Shown here one piece after another: positions 26,865 to 34,903 of a stretch of DNA of 64,000 nucleotides. Within the stretch, counting starts at the first letter, position 1. Every line of letters starts with the position of its first letter. The translations under genes and the position numbers were made by a program. A model generated the notes under the pieces. That model was not told the DNA's origin and did not search any database. It was given only the letters and a program-made list of their open reading frames with translations. Source of the DNA: UTCFX2 sp963788145 (GTDB lineage: Bacteria; Chloroflexota; Anaerolineae; Anaerolineales; UBA4823); contig CAWBFQ010000002.1 of assembly GCA_963788145.1 (NCBI GenBank), positions 186,001 to 250,000 on the forward strand, in the 5' to 3' direction.

Positions 26865-27503
26865 TTATCGCAATCGTTTAAACCCAAGCGGTTCCTGGAT
26901 ATTGGGAAAATTGGCAAACTCTAGAGTAAGTTTTTCTTGAGAACATTGAAATTTAGCGATCTGGTATGGATCAACAAACAGCGGAAAGAAGGAATCTGCT
27001 TTAGCCTCGTTCATCATTTCTTCTTCCAAATAGATAGCAGAGTATTGCACATCGCTGCTCAACATTTCAGTCAACTGCACGGTATCCCCATCCACTCGAT
27101 ACGCCCCACTGGCAAAACCATTCATCCGAATATCCAACATATTCAATTTGCCGCCTTCTTGGACATCAAATCGACCATAAAAACCAGCCGCTTCGATGGT
27201 GAGTACACCTTGCGTATCGAATCGATAAGCGACGCTGCCCACATTGCCGATGAAATTCAGAGAAGCCGGATCAAAGGCGCCAACAGGAAGAGAAGCCAGC
27301 AAGAACTGTTCCGGGTCTTCGATCTCCCAAATTCCGATCAAACAACCAGGTGGCGTAGCCGAAGGCTGCAGCGTCGGGTTGGCAGTGGGGGTTGGAGTAG
27401 ATAGTATTCCACAGCCGGTCAGAGAAATGAAAAGAAAGACAACGAGCATCGAAATCAGTATCGCACGCATGATATTCTTGAATGAACGAAGTTGGTATTT
27501 CAT
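26865..27503 (-). CDS. Hypothetical lipoprotein
   Basis: 212 residues from the ATG at MKYQLRSFKN; a TTG six codons earlier is an alternative. A hydrophobic stretch ends in the lipobox LTGC, followed by a Thr/Pro linker (TPTPTANPTLQPSATPP), a common layout of exported lipoproteins in this phylum. The body (GCLIGIWEIEDPEQFLL..., then repeated beta strands such as GVLTIEAAGFYGRFDVQEGG) resembles lipocalin-like lineages only loosely. No catalytic motif is visible. It follows the dehydrogenase gene by 22 bp. Confidence 0.7.
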   Translation of the reverse strand: MKYQLRSFKNIMRAILISMLVVFLFISLTGCGILSTPTPTANPTLQPSATPPGCLIGIWEIEDPEQFLLASLPVGAFDPASLNFIGNVGSVAYRFDTQGVLTIEAAGFYGRFDVQEGGKLNMLDIRMNGFASGAYRVDGDTVQLTEMLSSDVQYSAIYLEEEMMNEAKADSFFPLFVDPYQIAKFQCSQEKLTLEFANFPNIQEPLGFKRLR

Positions 27504-27525
27504 GACTTTGTTGATCCTCAAGTCC

Positions 27526-28422
27526 TTAATCCATCAATTTCGTGTTGGCAAGCGCTTCGATCACGCCAATAACTGCCGAATTATCCAGGTTGGACATCCC
27601 CATCTGCAGCATGGCATTAAATAATTGTGCATCGATCCCAGCCGAAGGCAGCGGGACACCATATTCACGGGCTGTTTCCATGATAATCGCCAGGTCTTTC
27701 GCCTGCATGTAGGCCTTGAATCCGGGGGCGCGGTTGTCCGCGAACAGGCGCGGCGGTTTGACATCTAATGTCCAGCATTGCGCAGCCCCTCCTCGAATGG
27801 CTTCTACTACCTTATGCGGATCTGCACCGGACTTTTTCGCAAAGATCATCAGCTCACCCATCGCAACCATTTGGGCGGCGACCATAATCTGGTTGGCAGC
27901 CTTCGCAATTTGACCGCAGCCGTTCTCGCCAACATGGGTGATTTTCTTCCCAACCACCTGGAAAACTGGCATCACCCGCTCTAAAGCCTCGACAGGTCCA
28001 CCGACCATTATTGTCAGGGTGCCTTCGCGCGCCCCAATGTCCCCTCCACTCACCGGCGCATCCAGGCTCATCACGCCTTTCGCTGATAGCGCATCGGCAA
28101 TTTTCCGCGCTATCACCGGCTTGATTGTCGAATTATCCACAAAGATCAAATCGGGATGCGCCTGCTCGATGATGCCACCTTTTTCCAATGCAACCAATTC
28201 CACATCCGGAGAATCGGGCAAATTGGTAAATACAATATCCACCTGACCAGCTACTTCAGCCGCTGAGCCGGCTGCCTGCGCGCCTTCAGCCACAAGTTCG
28301 TCCACCGCTCCCTGGCTGCGATTATGCACAACCAGAGGAAAACCAGCCCGCAAAATATTGCGCGCCATCGATTTTCCCATCAAACCCAAACCGATATATC
28401 CTACGGATAATTTCTCTTGCAT
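27526..28422 (-). CDS. NAD(P)-dependent beta-hydroxyacid dehydrogenase, GarR/3-hydroxyisobutyrate type
   Basis: 298 residues. Rossmann motif GYIGLGLMGKSMARN at the N-terminus, substrate motif DAPVSGGDIGAREGTL, and catalytic lysine in GCGQIAKAANQ, the order found in tartronate semialdehyde reductase and 3-hydroxyisobutyrate dehydrogenase. The start MQEKLSVGYIG was selected because AAGGAG lies 6 bases upstream. Substrate cannot be told apart within the family from sequence alone. It lies between a lipoprotein gene and the S51-like gene, same strand. Confidence 0.88.
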   Translation of the reverse strand: MQEKLSVGYIGLGLMGKSMARNILRAGFPLVVHNRSQGAVDELVAEGAQAAGSAAEVAGQVDIVFTNLPDSPDVELVALEKGGIIEQAHPDLIFVDNSTIKPVIARKIADALSAKGVMSLDAPVSGGDIGAREGTLTIMVGGPVEALERVMPVFQVVGKKITHVGENGCGQIAKAANQIMVAAQMVAMGELMIFAKKSGADPHKVVEAIRGGAAQCWTLDVKPPRLFADNRAPGFKAYMQAKDLAIIMETAREYGVPLPSAGIDAQLFNAMLQMGMSNLDNSAVIGVIEALANTKLMD

Positions 28423-28479
28423 CGAACGCTCCTTTTGAGCTAATGTCATTCTCTTGCGGGATAATCCCATCCATATAGC

Positions 28480-29656
28480 CTAAATCGGCACCACTCTAGG
28501 GCCTTCTGGTGTATCGATTAGCTTCCACCCCATTTCAGCGATCTGATCGCGCAATCCGTCCGCTGCTCGCCAATCTTTAAGCAGGCGAGCTTTCTGTCTT
28601 TCGTCAATCAACGCTTGCACCCTTTCTGGCACAATGGAGTGGATTCGATTCCAGCAGTTCACCTTCCTCTTTTTCCGCCCGCTCAGCATCGATCTGCTCC
28701 TGAGCTTCAAGAGCCCGTTTCCAGGTCGCAGTCGGCAAACCTTGCACCGTCATTCTCAAATCGAACGGGCAGCACTCATTCAGCGGAAATGTTTCCCCGT
28801 TTCGATAGATATGAACATGCCCCACCCTTTGCTCGGCTACTTCTGCCAGACCGCTGCCGCGCAGGTCTGGGCTTAGAGTGCTGTGATCATGGCCGGTATG
28901 AATCAATGTCACCCCACCTATCCCAATTACCTGGCATTCGGCAGCTAGCAAATCCATTACGAGAGCGCTTTTTTCATCAATACCGACCACGGTCACGTTT
29001 GCTGGCAACATTTGGATTAATTCAGAAAACCGAGATTGCCCCATAAAACAGCGGCTGGTATCCAACTCCTCGCCGCCATCTTGGTTGTTCCAGTGCGGAA
29101 TAAAGACTATAGGCAATCCATACTGGCCAAACAGATCCAATCCGGCTTTCCAATGCAGATCCTCCCCCACTTTATAGATTTCATAGACAGGCAGACAAAA
29201 AGCGCTGATCGCTACCACAGCCGAGCTGGCCAGGACAATCGTCGCTCCCAATTGATGTCTCGCCAGCAAATAATTCCAGGCCAGGCTTTCATCCAATTGC
29301 CGGACTGCATACGTGGGACTGCCGGGCCCCATGAAGATCATATCCGCTTTTAAAATAGGCGAAACAACCTCTTCATCGTCCGGACTGAAGCGTGCGCCTC
29401 GTTTGCGCGCAGGTACGACCATAATCTCAGGATGATAGTTTTGCAGGCGCTCCCGGATGAATGCTGCGACTCTGCCAATTACACGATCCGAGTTCAATTC
29501 AAAACCGGCCGGCGTCTCCAGCAAAGCCAGACGCGGCGATGGGGGAAGTTTTTTGAGAATAGTATCAAAAACTTTCCGCCCACTTGGGGAAGTCTCCCCA
29601 GAACCGAATAATACCACCGGTCCCGGATTCGGCTCAGGGATAAAAGTATCTACCAT
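28480..29656 (-). CDS. Class I glutamine amidotransferase-like (S51 relative) fused to CysRS-type C-terminal tail, apparent frameshift
   Basis: The first about 330 residues resemble peptidase S51/cyanophycinase-type proteins: GSGETSPSGRKVFDTIL, MGPGSPTYAVRQLDESLAWNYL and the nucleophile-elbow position ASSAVVA, where the usual GTSAGA is altered. After AEKEEGELLESN the frame ends, but the neighbouring frame continues IVPERVQALIDERQKARLLKDWRAADGLRDQI and WKLIDTPEGPRVVP, the tail normally found at the end of cysteinyl-tRNA synthetases (CysS C-terminal domain). The whole span is 3n+1 bases, so one extra base around 28630-28665 splits a 391-residue fusion. Function unknown; the tail may be a shared RNA or partner-binding module. 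Confidence 0.75.
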
Positions 29657-29665
29657 TAAGTAAGC

Positions 29666-30682
29666 TCAATGCTCCTCGTACCGCTGCTTGATATTTGGCA
29701 CCAAATATTCCGCAAACGAGCGATCCAGATCATAATCCGGGCTCCAGTTCCAATCCCGCCGGGCATCATTATCATTCAAGCCAGCCGGCCAGCTATCGAC
29801 AATGCCTTGTCGCTTCAAATCCGGTTGAAAAGTGATCTGCGCATCCGGGAAGAAACGGAATACCTGATCCCGAAATTCAGCCGCGCTGAGGCTGAAGCTG
29901 GTAATGTTATACACCCTGCGGCTCAATTTTTGCGCCGGGGCGCTGGCCAGCAACATAAGCGCCTTGACCGCATCCGGCATCACCATAAACGGGATGCAGG
30001 TATCTTCACGCACAAAGCAAGAATAGGGTTCACCTTTGGCTGCCGCGTGTAACATCTCTGGTCCGTAGTCGCTCGTTCCTCCACTGGGAACCGTGAAGGC
30101 GCTCACTAATCCAGGAAAACGTAAACCGCGAAAGTCCACGGTTACCGGGCGCTCAGCCGCCAGTTGGCGGTAATGCTGGCTGTAATAGATCCCCAGCATT
30201 TCGCAATAAAGCTTATTGCAGCCATACATGGTGGTCGGATAATTCCATTCCCATTCCCTTACGCGCTCGAATTGGGATTTTGTCGCCAGGTTCGGCATCC
30301 CATAGGCTGCAATCGAGCTTGGAAACATAAATAGAACCGGCTCACCGCGCCATTCAGACTGCTCCGAAGCAAGTTTTAACAACCCGAGAGTACCTTCCAC
30401 GTTGACCTGATGTGCCATCTCCGGCGTGAATTCCGCCCGGGTGGATAGCAATGCCGCCAGGTGATAGATCGTGCCGATCTCATATTCGCTCACCAGGCGA
30501 GACAGAAGCGCCTGATCCATCAGATTCCCCTGAACATGAGTAACCATGTTAGCGTACTGAGTAGAAAGAGGCCTCAAATCCAGGGTGACTATTGATTTTT
30601 CACCCTGTCCTGCCAGACTGCGAATCAAAAAGTCTCCAATTTCACCTGCTGCTCCCGTGATCAAAATCCCTTTTTTACGCAT
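29666..30682 (-). CDS. SDR-family L-threonine 3-dehydrogenase-like / NAD-dependent epimerase
   Basis: 338 residues of the extended SDR family. NAD motif GAAGEIGDFLIRSL, catalytic YGCNK (Tyr-x3-Lys), and the block DFRGLRFPGLVSAFTVPSGGTSDYGPEMLHAAAKGEPY with IPFMVMPDAVKALMLL, which is close to SDR-type threonine dehydrogenases. Expected reaction: L-threonine to 2-amino-3-ketobutyrate with NAD. No kbl ligase is next to it, so pathway assignment is inference. It starts 159 bp from a divergent lipoprotein gene. Confidence 0.82.
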   Translation of the reverse strand: MRKKGILITGAAGEIGDFLIRSLAGQGEKSIVTLDLRPLSTQYANMVTHVQGNLMDQALLSRLVSEYEIGTIYHLAALLSTRAEFTPEMAHQVNVEGTLGLLKLASEQSEWRGEPVLFMFPSSIAAYGMPNLATKSQFERVREWEWNYPTTMYGCNKLYCEMLGIYYSQHYRQLAAERPVTVDFRGLRFPGLVSAFTVPSGGTSDYGPEMLHAAAKGEPYSCFVREDTCIPFMVMPDAVKALMLLASAPAQKLSRRVYNITSFSLSAAEFRDQVFRFFPDAQITFQPDLKRQGIVDSWPAGLNDNDARRDWNWSPDYDLDRSFAEYLVPNIKQRYEEH

Positions 30683-30841
30683 TCTTTCTCCTTTTTTGGA
30701 TCCATTGAATGGGTGTCATCCCGAGTTCCGGCTGTTGCCGAATGTTGGAACAAGATATTACTTCTCCGCAAAGAAACATCGCATCACTATTTTACAACAA
30801 GAAGCCTGCTCAGCAGACTTTTTCCATAGTAAACTAAAGAG

Positions 30842-31615
30842 ATGAAACGGTGTTTATGGGTCTTTGCGCCTATTCTTCTGCTCGGGTTTGCATCTTGCCT
30901 GCCCAAGCCCGTCCAAATCCTTCAAATACCGACCGAGACGATCTCGCCGAGTGAGACCCCCACGTCCACTATCGTTTGGTTTCCTCCAACGGCCACCTTT
31001 ACTCCACTACCTCACTCAACCCTCGCGCCAATCACACCTTCGGATGTTCGCCCGAATTTTGGCGAGTTGATTTTTCAGGACAATTTTGACCAGCCTGACC
31101 TTTGGCAAAATGGTAAGATGAGCGCGGGCAGCGTAGTCTTCGGGATCAGCGAATTAAGCCTGGGCGTCTCACAACCCCAGGGATACCTGGTCAGTATGCG
31201 CAGGAATACCTCGCTCGCCGATTTCTATCTCGAGGTCACTGTCAATCCAAGCATCTGCCGGGCAGAGGATGAATATGGAATATTGTTCCGGGTCACACCC
31301 ACTTCTGATTTCTTTCGTTTTGGCGCGAATTGCGTCGGCGAGGCTCGCGTCGATCGCTTTTTATCCGGGTTGGCCTCTGCTCCCCAGCCTCCTGCCTTGA
31401 ACGGGGTTATTCCTCCCGGCGCGCCGAGTTCTACCCGCCTGGGCATCTGGGCTTCAGGCAAAGAAATGAGATTTTACGCCAATGGCGAGTTCCTTTTCGT
31501 GATCCGTGACCCATCCTTGACGGCTGGTGGGCTAGGCGTCTATGTGCGGGCCAGCGGGCAGAATGCTGTCAGCGTGAATTTTTCAAACTTGAGCGTCTAT
31601 CAAGCTTCGCCTTAA
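30842..31615 (+). CDS. Lipoprotein with LamG/concanavalin-like domain
   Basis: 257 residues. Lipoprotein signal peptide with lipobox FASC at residue 19, then a Ser/Thr/Pro linker (IPTETISPSETPTST) and a beta-sandwich domain (LIFQDNFDQPDLWQNG, FYLEVTVNPSICRAEDEYGILFRV, RFYANGEFLFVIRDPSLTAGGLGVYVRA) like the 3-keto-disaccharide hydrolase/LamG fold often used for sugar or protein binding. No catalytic residues can be assigned. No Shine-Dalgarno is clear before the ATG. Confidence 0.75.
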   Translation: MKRCLWVFAPILLLGFASCLPKPVQILQIPTETISPSETPTSTIVWFPPTATFTPLPHSTLAPITPSDVRPNFGELIFQDNFDQPDLWQNGKMSAGSVVFGISELSLGVSQPQGYLVSMRRNTSLADFYLEVTVNPSICRAEDEYGILFRVTPTSDFFRFGANCVGEARVDRFLSGLASAPQPPALNGVIPPGAPSSTRLGIWASGKEMRFYANGEFLFVIRDPSLTAGGLGVYVRASGQNAVSVNFSNLSVYQASP

Positions 31616-31673
31616 GTCTATCGCCCGAGGATCTACCTAACCAATCTCTCACTTTCTATAAGCAGATATCGGC

Positions 31674-32507
31674 ATGATCAAGCGTCCCTTCAAGAATAAG
31701 CTCAACGACCTGGATCCAAAAACCTGGCTGAAATTCCAGAAATCCTGGTTTATCCATAATCCCCCCCGGCGGAAGGAATCTGTCCTTCGACACCCGGCAA
31801 AATTCCCAGAAACCCTGGTCCAGGAATTCATAGAATTCTTTACCCATCACAGCCAGGTCGTGCTGGATCCGATGGTTGGGACCGGCAGCACGCTGGTAGC
31901 CGCTCTGCGCGCCGGTCGTCATAGCTACGGAATTGAGCTGAATCCCAGTTATGCCGCCATCGCCAGGCAGGTGGTTGACGATGAAAAAAAACAGCTTGGC
32001 GAAGCAGCCCTCGATCTGACTTGCCAGGTAATTGCAGGGGACGCCAGCAATGGGATCGATCTGGCTGTGGATCACCAGATCCCCCTCATTGATTATGTGA
32101 TCACTTCCCCTCCATATTGGGACATGCTGCGCAGCCGCGGCGCAGAAACGCAGCGCAAACGCCGCCAGACCACGAACCTGGATGTCTTTTATTCCGACGA
32201 TCCAACCGATTTGGGGAACATCGCCGATTATGAAGAATTTTTGGGCAAGCTGGTTCAAATTTATGCCGGGCTGAAACCTCTCATCCGCCCTGGCGCTTAT
32301 CTGACGATCATTGTCAAGAACGTCAAGAAAGGCGGGAAGATTTATCCTCTTGCCTGGGACCTGGCCCACCGCCTGGGGGACATCTATACGCTCAAAGATG
32401 AGCGCATCTGGTGTCAGGAGGATATCCGCCTGGCGCCCTACGGGTTGGGAAATGCCTGGGTCAGCAACACATTTCATCATTATTGCTTGCAATTTCGACG
32501 AGAATAA
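31674..32507 (+). CDS. DNA methyltransferase (N4-cytosine or N6-adenine, TSPPYW type)
   Basis: 277 residues. AdoMet-binding motif DPMVGTGSTLVAALRAGRHSYGIELNP comes first and catalytic motif IV TSPPYWDML about 85 residues later; the order by position and the TSPPYW form fit the beta-group of N4mC/N6mA enzymes. No restriction endonuclease or specificity subunit is adjacent: the next gene is ssb. It is therefore probably an orphan, regulatory or housekeeping methylase. The 3' end contains the ssb promoter. Confidence 0.88.
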   Translation: MIKRPFKNKLNDLDPKTWLKFQKSWFIHNPPRRKESVLRHPAKFPETLVQEFIEFFTHHSQVVLDPMVGTGSTLVAALRAGRHSYGIELNPSYAAIARQVVDDEKKQLGEAALDLTCQVIAGDASNGIDLAVDHQIPLIDYVITSPPYWDMLRSRGAETQRKRRQTTNLDVFYSDDPTDLGNIADYEEFLGKLVQIYAGLKPLIRPGAYLTIIVKNVKKGGKIYPLAWDLAHRLGDIYTLKDERIWCQEDIRLAPYGLGNAWVSNTFHHYCLQFRRE

Positions 32508-32515
32508 AGTACAAT
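32487..32515 (+). promoter_or_regulatory. Promoter of ssb inside the end of the methyltransferase gene
   Basis: TTGCAA, 17 bases, TACAAT. Transcription would start near 32522, giving an 88-base leader that includes a hairpin (CCGAACG at 32552-32558 pairing with CGTTCGG at 32564-32570) and pairing of GGCGAG near 32528 with CTCGCC near 32587. Structure in the leader may tune ssb expression. Confidence 0.6.
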
Positions 32516-32609
32516 TGTTCTAAGTTCGGCGAGACATCCTCGTAATCTGCCCCGAACGGCGTTCGTTCGGCCTCTAAGACAGACAGCTCGCCGTGAAGGA
32601 GAAAACCCC

Positions 32610-33032
32610 ATGTACCAGACTATTGTTATTGTCGGAAACCTTGGCAAGGATCCGGAAATGCGCTACCTGCCCAACGGTACGGCTGTCACCAGCTTTAACA
32701 TTGCAACAAGCCATAAATACACCGGGTCAGACGGTCAATTAGTTGAAGAAACCACCTGGTTTAGAATCTCTGTCTTTGGAAAACAAGCCGAAAGCTGTAA
32801 CCAATACCTAAAAAAGGGGCGTCCCGTCCTTGTAGAAGGTCGCCTAAAAGGAGATCCAGCCACAGGTGGACCGCGCATCTGGACTCGCCAGGATGGCACT
32901 CCAGGAGCTTCTTTTGAAATCACTGCATCAATAGTGAGGTTTCTTGGACGCTCTGGCGGCGAAGGCACGGGTCAAACCGGCGAATTTTCCGCTCCTCCAT
33001 CCGGTCCTGGTGAAGACGAAATTCCTTTTTAG
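32610..33032 (+). CDS. ssb: Single-stranded DNA-binding protein
   Basis: 140 residues. OB fold starting MYQTIVIVGNLGKDPEMRYLPNGTAVTSFNIATSHKY, with TTWFRISVFGKQAE and GRPVLVEGRLKGDP, and the acidic tail ending DEIPF that recruits replication and repair proteins. A GAAGGAGA site is 8 bases upstream. It heads a run of nucleic-acid genes (DUF3467, translin, Cas4-like, recN) but is followed by a terminator, so it can be expressed on its own. Confidence 0.97.
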   Translation: MYQTIVIVGNLGKDPEMRYLPNGTAVTSFNIATSHKYTGSDGQLVEETTWFRISVFGKQAESCNQYLKKGRPVLVEGRLKGDPATGGPRIWTRQDGTPGASFEITASIVRFLGRSGGEGTGQTGEFSAPPSGPGEDEIPF

Positions 33033-33053
33033 TATCGTTCTATAAAGTTCTGG

Positions 33054-33080
33054 AGGGTGACCTGATCTACAGGTCACCCT
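33054..33080 (+). terminator. Rho-independent-type terminator after ssb
   Basis: AGGGTGACCTG and its exact complement CAGGTCACCCT flank a 5-base loop, followed by a short pyrimidine run (TCTTCACT). The U-run is short, so read-through to the DUF3467 gene is possible. Confidence 0.7.
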
Positions 33081-33117
33081 TCTTCACTATGTCCAGAAGA
33101 ATCTCAAGAGGAAGAAC

Positions 33118-33462
33118 ATGTCAAACAACCCATCTCCACCTTCCGGGCATCAGGCGCCTGCGCTTGAATTGCCCGCGGATTTGCCAATCGAATATGTCAA
33201 TCTGGTTCGGATCGCCCATTCCCCATCTGAGTTGGTGTTTGATTTCGCCCACCTGCTCCCAGGTTCCACCCCGACCCGGATCAGCTCCAGAGTGATCATG
33301 TCCCCTTTAGGAGCTAAGCTCTTTCTGCGTGCCCTGACTGAAAACCTGGCTCGCTATGAAGCCGCCTTCGGCGAGATCTCTCTTCCCGGAGGTAGTTCCT
33401 CCTTAGCCGACAACCTTTTTCACCCAAATAATCCGGACGATCAAGCGAGAGAAAAAGAATGA
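33118..33462 (+). CDS. DUF3467-family protein
   Basis: 114 residues with the DUF3467 signature: IEYVNLVRIAHSPSELVFDFAHLLPG followed by SRVIMSPLGAKLFLRALTENLARYEAAFGEI. A proline-rich N-terminus and polar C-terminus flank the domain. Function is not established for this family. Its last four bases overlap the translin gene (ATGA), which indicates joint expression and perhaps joint function. Confidence 0.88.
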   Translation: MSNNPSPPSGHQAPALELPADLPIEYVNLVRIAHSPSELVFDFAHLLPGSTPTRISSRVIMSPLGAKLFLRALTENLARYEAAFGEISLPGGSSSLADNLFHPNNPDDQAREKE

Positions 33463-34097
33463 GCACTATCGAAGAGATCACTGAAACCATTCGCCAATCC
33501 TTTGATATCCGCACAGCTTCCCGCGACCGGGCGCTGGCCCAAACTCGCTTGCTCATTCGCCATTGCGCCAACGCCATTCGGGCGATCCATCGCGACGAGA
33601 CTCCTCTTGCGCTTGAGCACTTGAGAGAGGCTCGGGAACTGGTCAAGACCCTCCAATCCGATCTGACAGGTTTTCCCGACCTTTATTTTGCCGGCTATAC
33701 CCAGGACGCTCTGAAAGAATACTCCGAAGCAAATCTGGTCTATGCCCTCGTCCAAGATCATGACCTGCCTGAACCTGAAGATTTGGGAGTAGAAGGCGCT
33801 ACCTATATGAAAGGACTGGCCGAGGCCGCCGGTGAATTACGCAGACGCTGCCTGGACAAGCTGCGTACCGGAAACTCAGATGAAGCTGTGCGCCTCTTAA
33901 ATCAAATGGACGATATTTATACCGAGTTGATCAAAATGGACTACCCGGATGCCGTAACAGGCGGTCTGCGCCGCCTGACAGATATCGCCCGCAGCATTCT
34001 GGAGAGGACGCGTGGCGACCTGACCATCAGCCTGCGCCAGGAACAGCTCGAGAAGAAAATTCATATCCTGGAAGAGCGCTTGTTAGAGGTGGGATAA
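33459..34097 (+). CDS. Translin-family nucleic-acid-binding protein
   Basis: 212 residues, almost entirely helical. The region DYPDAVTGGLRRLTDIARSILERTRGDLTIS is the most conserved stretch of translin, and ESIRQSFD...RDRALAQTRLLIRHCANAIRAIHR matches its N-terminal helices. Eukaryotic translin forms octameric rings that bind single-stranded DNA or RNA; with TRAX it is the C3PO RNase. Bacterial members are uncommon and little studied. Coupled to DUF3467 upstream; a Cas4-like gene starts 3 bp downstream. Confidence 0.82.
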   Translation: MSTIEEITETIRQSFDIRTASRDRALAQTRLLIRHCANAIRAIHRDETPLALEHLREARELVKTLQSDLTGFPDLYFAGYTQDALKEYSEANLVYALVQDHDLPEPEDLGVEGATYMKGLAEAAGELRRRCLDKLRTGNSDEAVRLLNQMDDIYTELIKMDYPDAVTGGLRRLTDIARSILERTRGDLTISLRQEQLEKKIHILEERLLEVG

Positions 34098-34100
34098 CCC

Positions 34101-34337
34101 TTGCGCACATTGCGCGCGTCTGAGATCGGATCCTATCTATTCTGCCAGCGGGCCTGGTGGTATGCCAAATCCGGTATTTCTTCCGAGAATCAGGCTGAAA
34201 TGGCCGCAGGCAGCCAGATTCACATCGCACACGGTCGCCAGGTGGTAGGGATTGGCTGTTTGCAGGCAGCGGGGTATATTCTTCTATTACTGGCGCTGGC
34301 TTTATTCGTAGCTTACCTGACCGGACTACTGGTATAG
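34101..34337 (+). CDS. N-terminal piece of a Cas4-like membrane-inserted nuclease
   Basis: 78 residues from a TTG start. ASEIGSYLFCQRAWWYAKSG is the N-terminus of Cas4/AddB-like PD-(D/E)XK proteins, with the first Fe-S cysteine; EMAAGSQIHIAHGRQV contains the helix that normally leads into the nuclease core. It then enters a membrane helix (AGYILLLLALALFVAYLTGLLV) and stops. The rest of the domain lies in the next reading frame, 19 bp on. Either two subunits or one broken gene; a single base change cannot join them because each frame has a stop in the joint. Confidence 0.6.
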   Translation: MRTLRASEIGSYLFCQRAWWYAKSGISSENQAEMAAGSQIHIAHGRQVVGIGCLQAAGYILLLLALALFVAYLTGLLV

Positions 34338-34356
34338 ATTGGACTGATCCAGAGAG

Positions 34357-34872
34357 ATGCTCTATCTGGCTTTTGCATTCGCAGTTATCGCCATCCTCAT
34401 GCTCTGGCAAGCCCATCACAAACGGATTGCGATTGGATTACCTGCCGGGCGCGTGATTTACGCGGATACCCGCGCCTGGGGTCCGGTTGAGCAGCCCATC
34501 TATGACCCAGAGTTGGGATTGGTAGGAAAACCGGACTATCTGGTTGAGGGCGACGGCCAGATCATCCCTGTCGAAGTAAAATCCAGCCGGATCCAAGGCG
34601 CTCCTCATGACGCCCATATTTTTCAACTCGCCGCGTACTGCCTGCTGGTTCACCGCCAACTCGGAAAACGCCCATCTTATGGCATCCTGCACTACCCCAA
34701 CCGCACCTATGCCATCGACTACACCGCCCGCCTCGAGGAAGCTGTGCTTGAGATGATTAGTGAAATCCATTCTCAGGAAAAGCGCAAAGAACTCTCCCGC
34801 TCGCACGAATCACCTCAACGATGTAGTCATTGCGGATACCGCTCGGTCTGCGATCAAAGATTGCGGATATAA
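34357..34872 (+). CDS. C-terminal piece of a Cas4-like PD-(D/E)XK nuclease with a membrane helix
   Basis: 171 residues. A membrane helix (MLYLAFAFAVIAILMLW) is followed by the nuclease core: D in LVGKPDYLVEGDG, E and K in IPVEVKSSR, Q in HIFQLAAYCLL, then the three remaining iron-sulfur cysteines CSHCGYRSVC near the end. Together with the upstream piece all four cluster cysteines are present, so a functional enzyme would need both. Cas4 enzymes trim DNA ends; no cas1, cas2 or CRISPR array is in the window, and the neighbours are repair genes. Confidence 0.7.
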   Translation: MLYLAFAFAVIAILMLWQAHHKRIAIGLPAGRVIYADTRAWGPVEQPIYDPELGLVGKPDYLVEGDGQIIPVEVKSSRIQGAPHDAHIFQLAAYCLLVHRQLGKRPSYGILHYPNRTYAIDYTARLEEAVLEMISEIHSQEKRKELSRSHESPQRCSHCGYRSVCDQRLRI

Positions 34873-34903
34873 ACCATCCGTCTGTAATATAATTGAGACT
34901 GCT

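Noticed and set aside
34357..34872. A CRISPR-Cas locus around the Cas4-like gene
   Set aside because: No cas1, cas2, effector or repeat array is present in the window.
34862..34880. Another copy of the cassette repeat near nadK (GCGGATATAAACCATCCG)
   Set aside because: It differs at two positions from the unit and has no tandem or paired copy; chance similarity of a short hairpin is enough.
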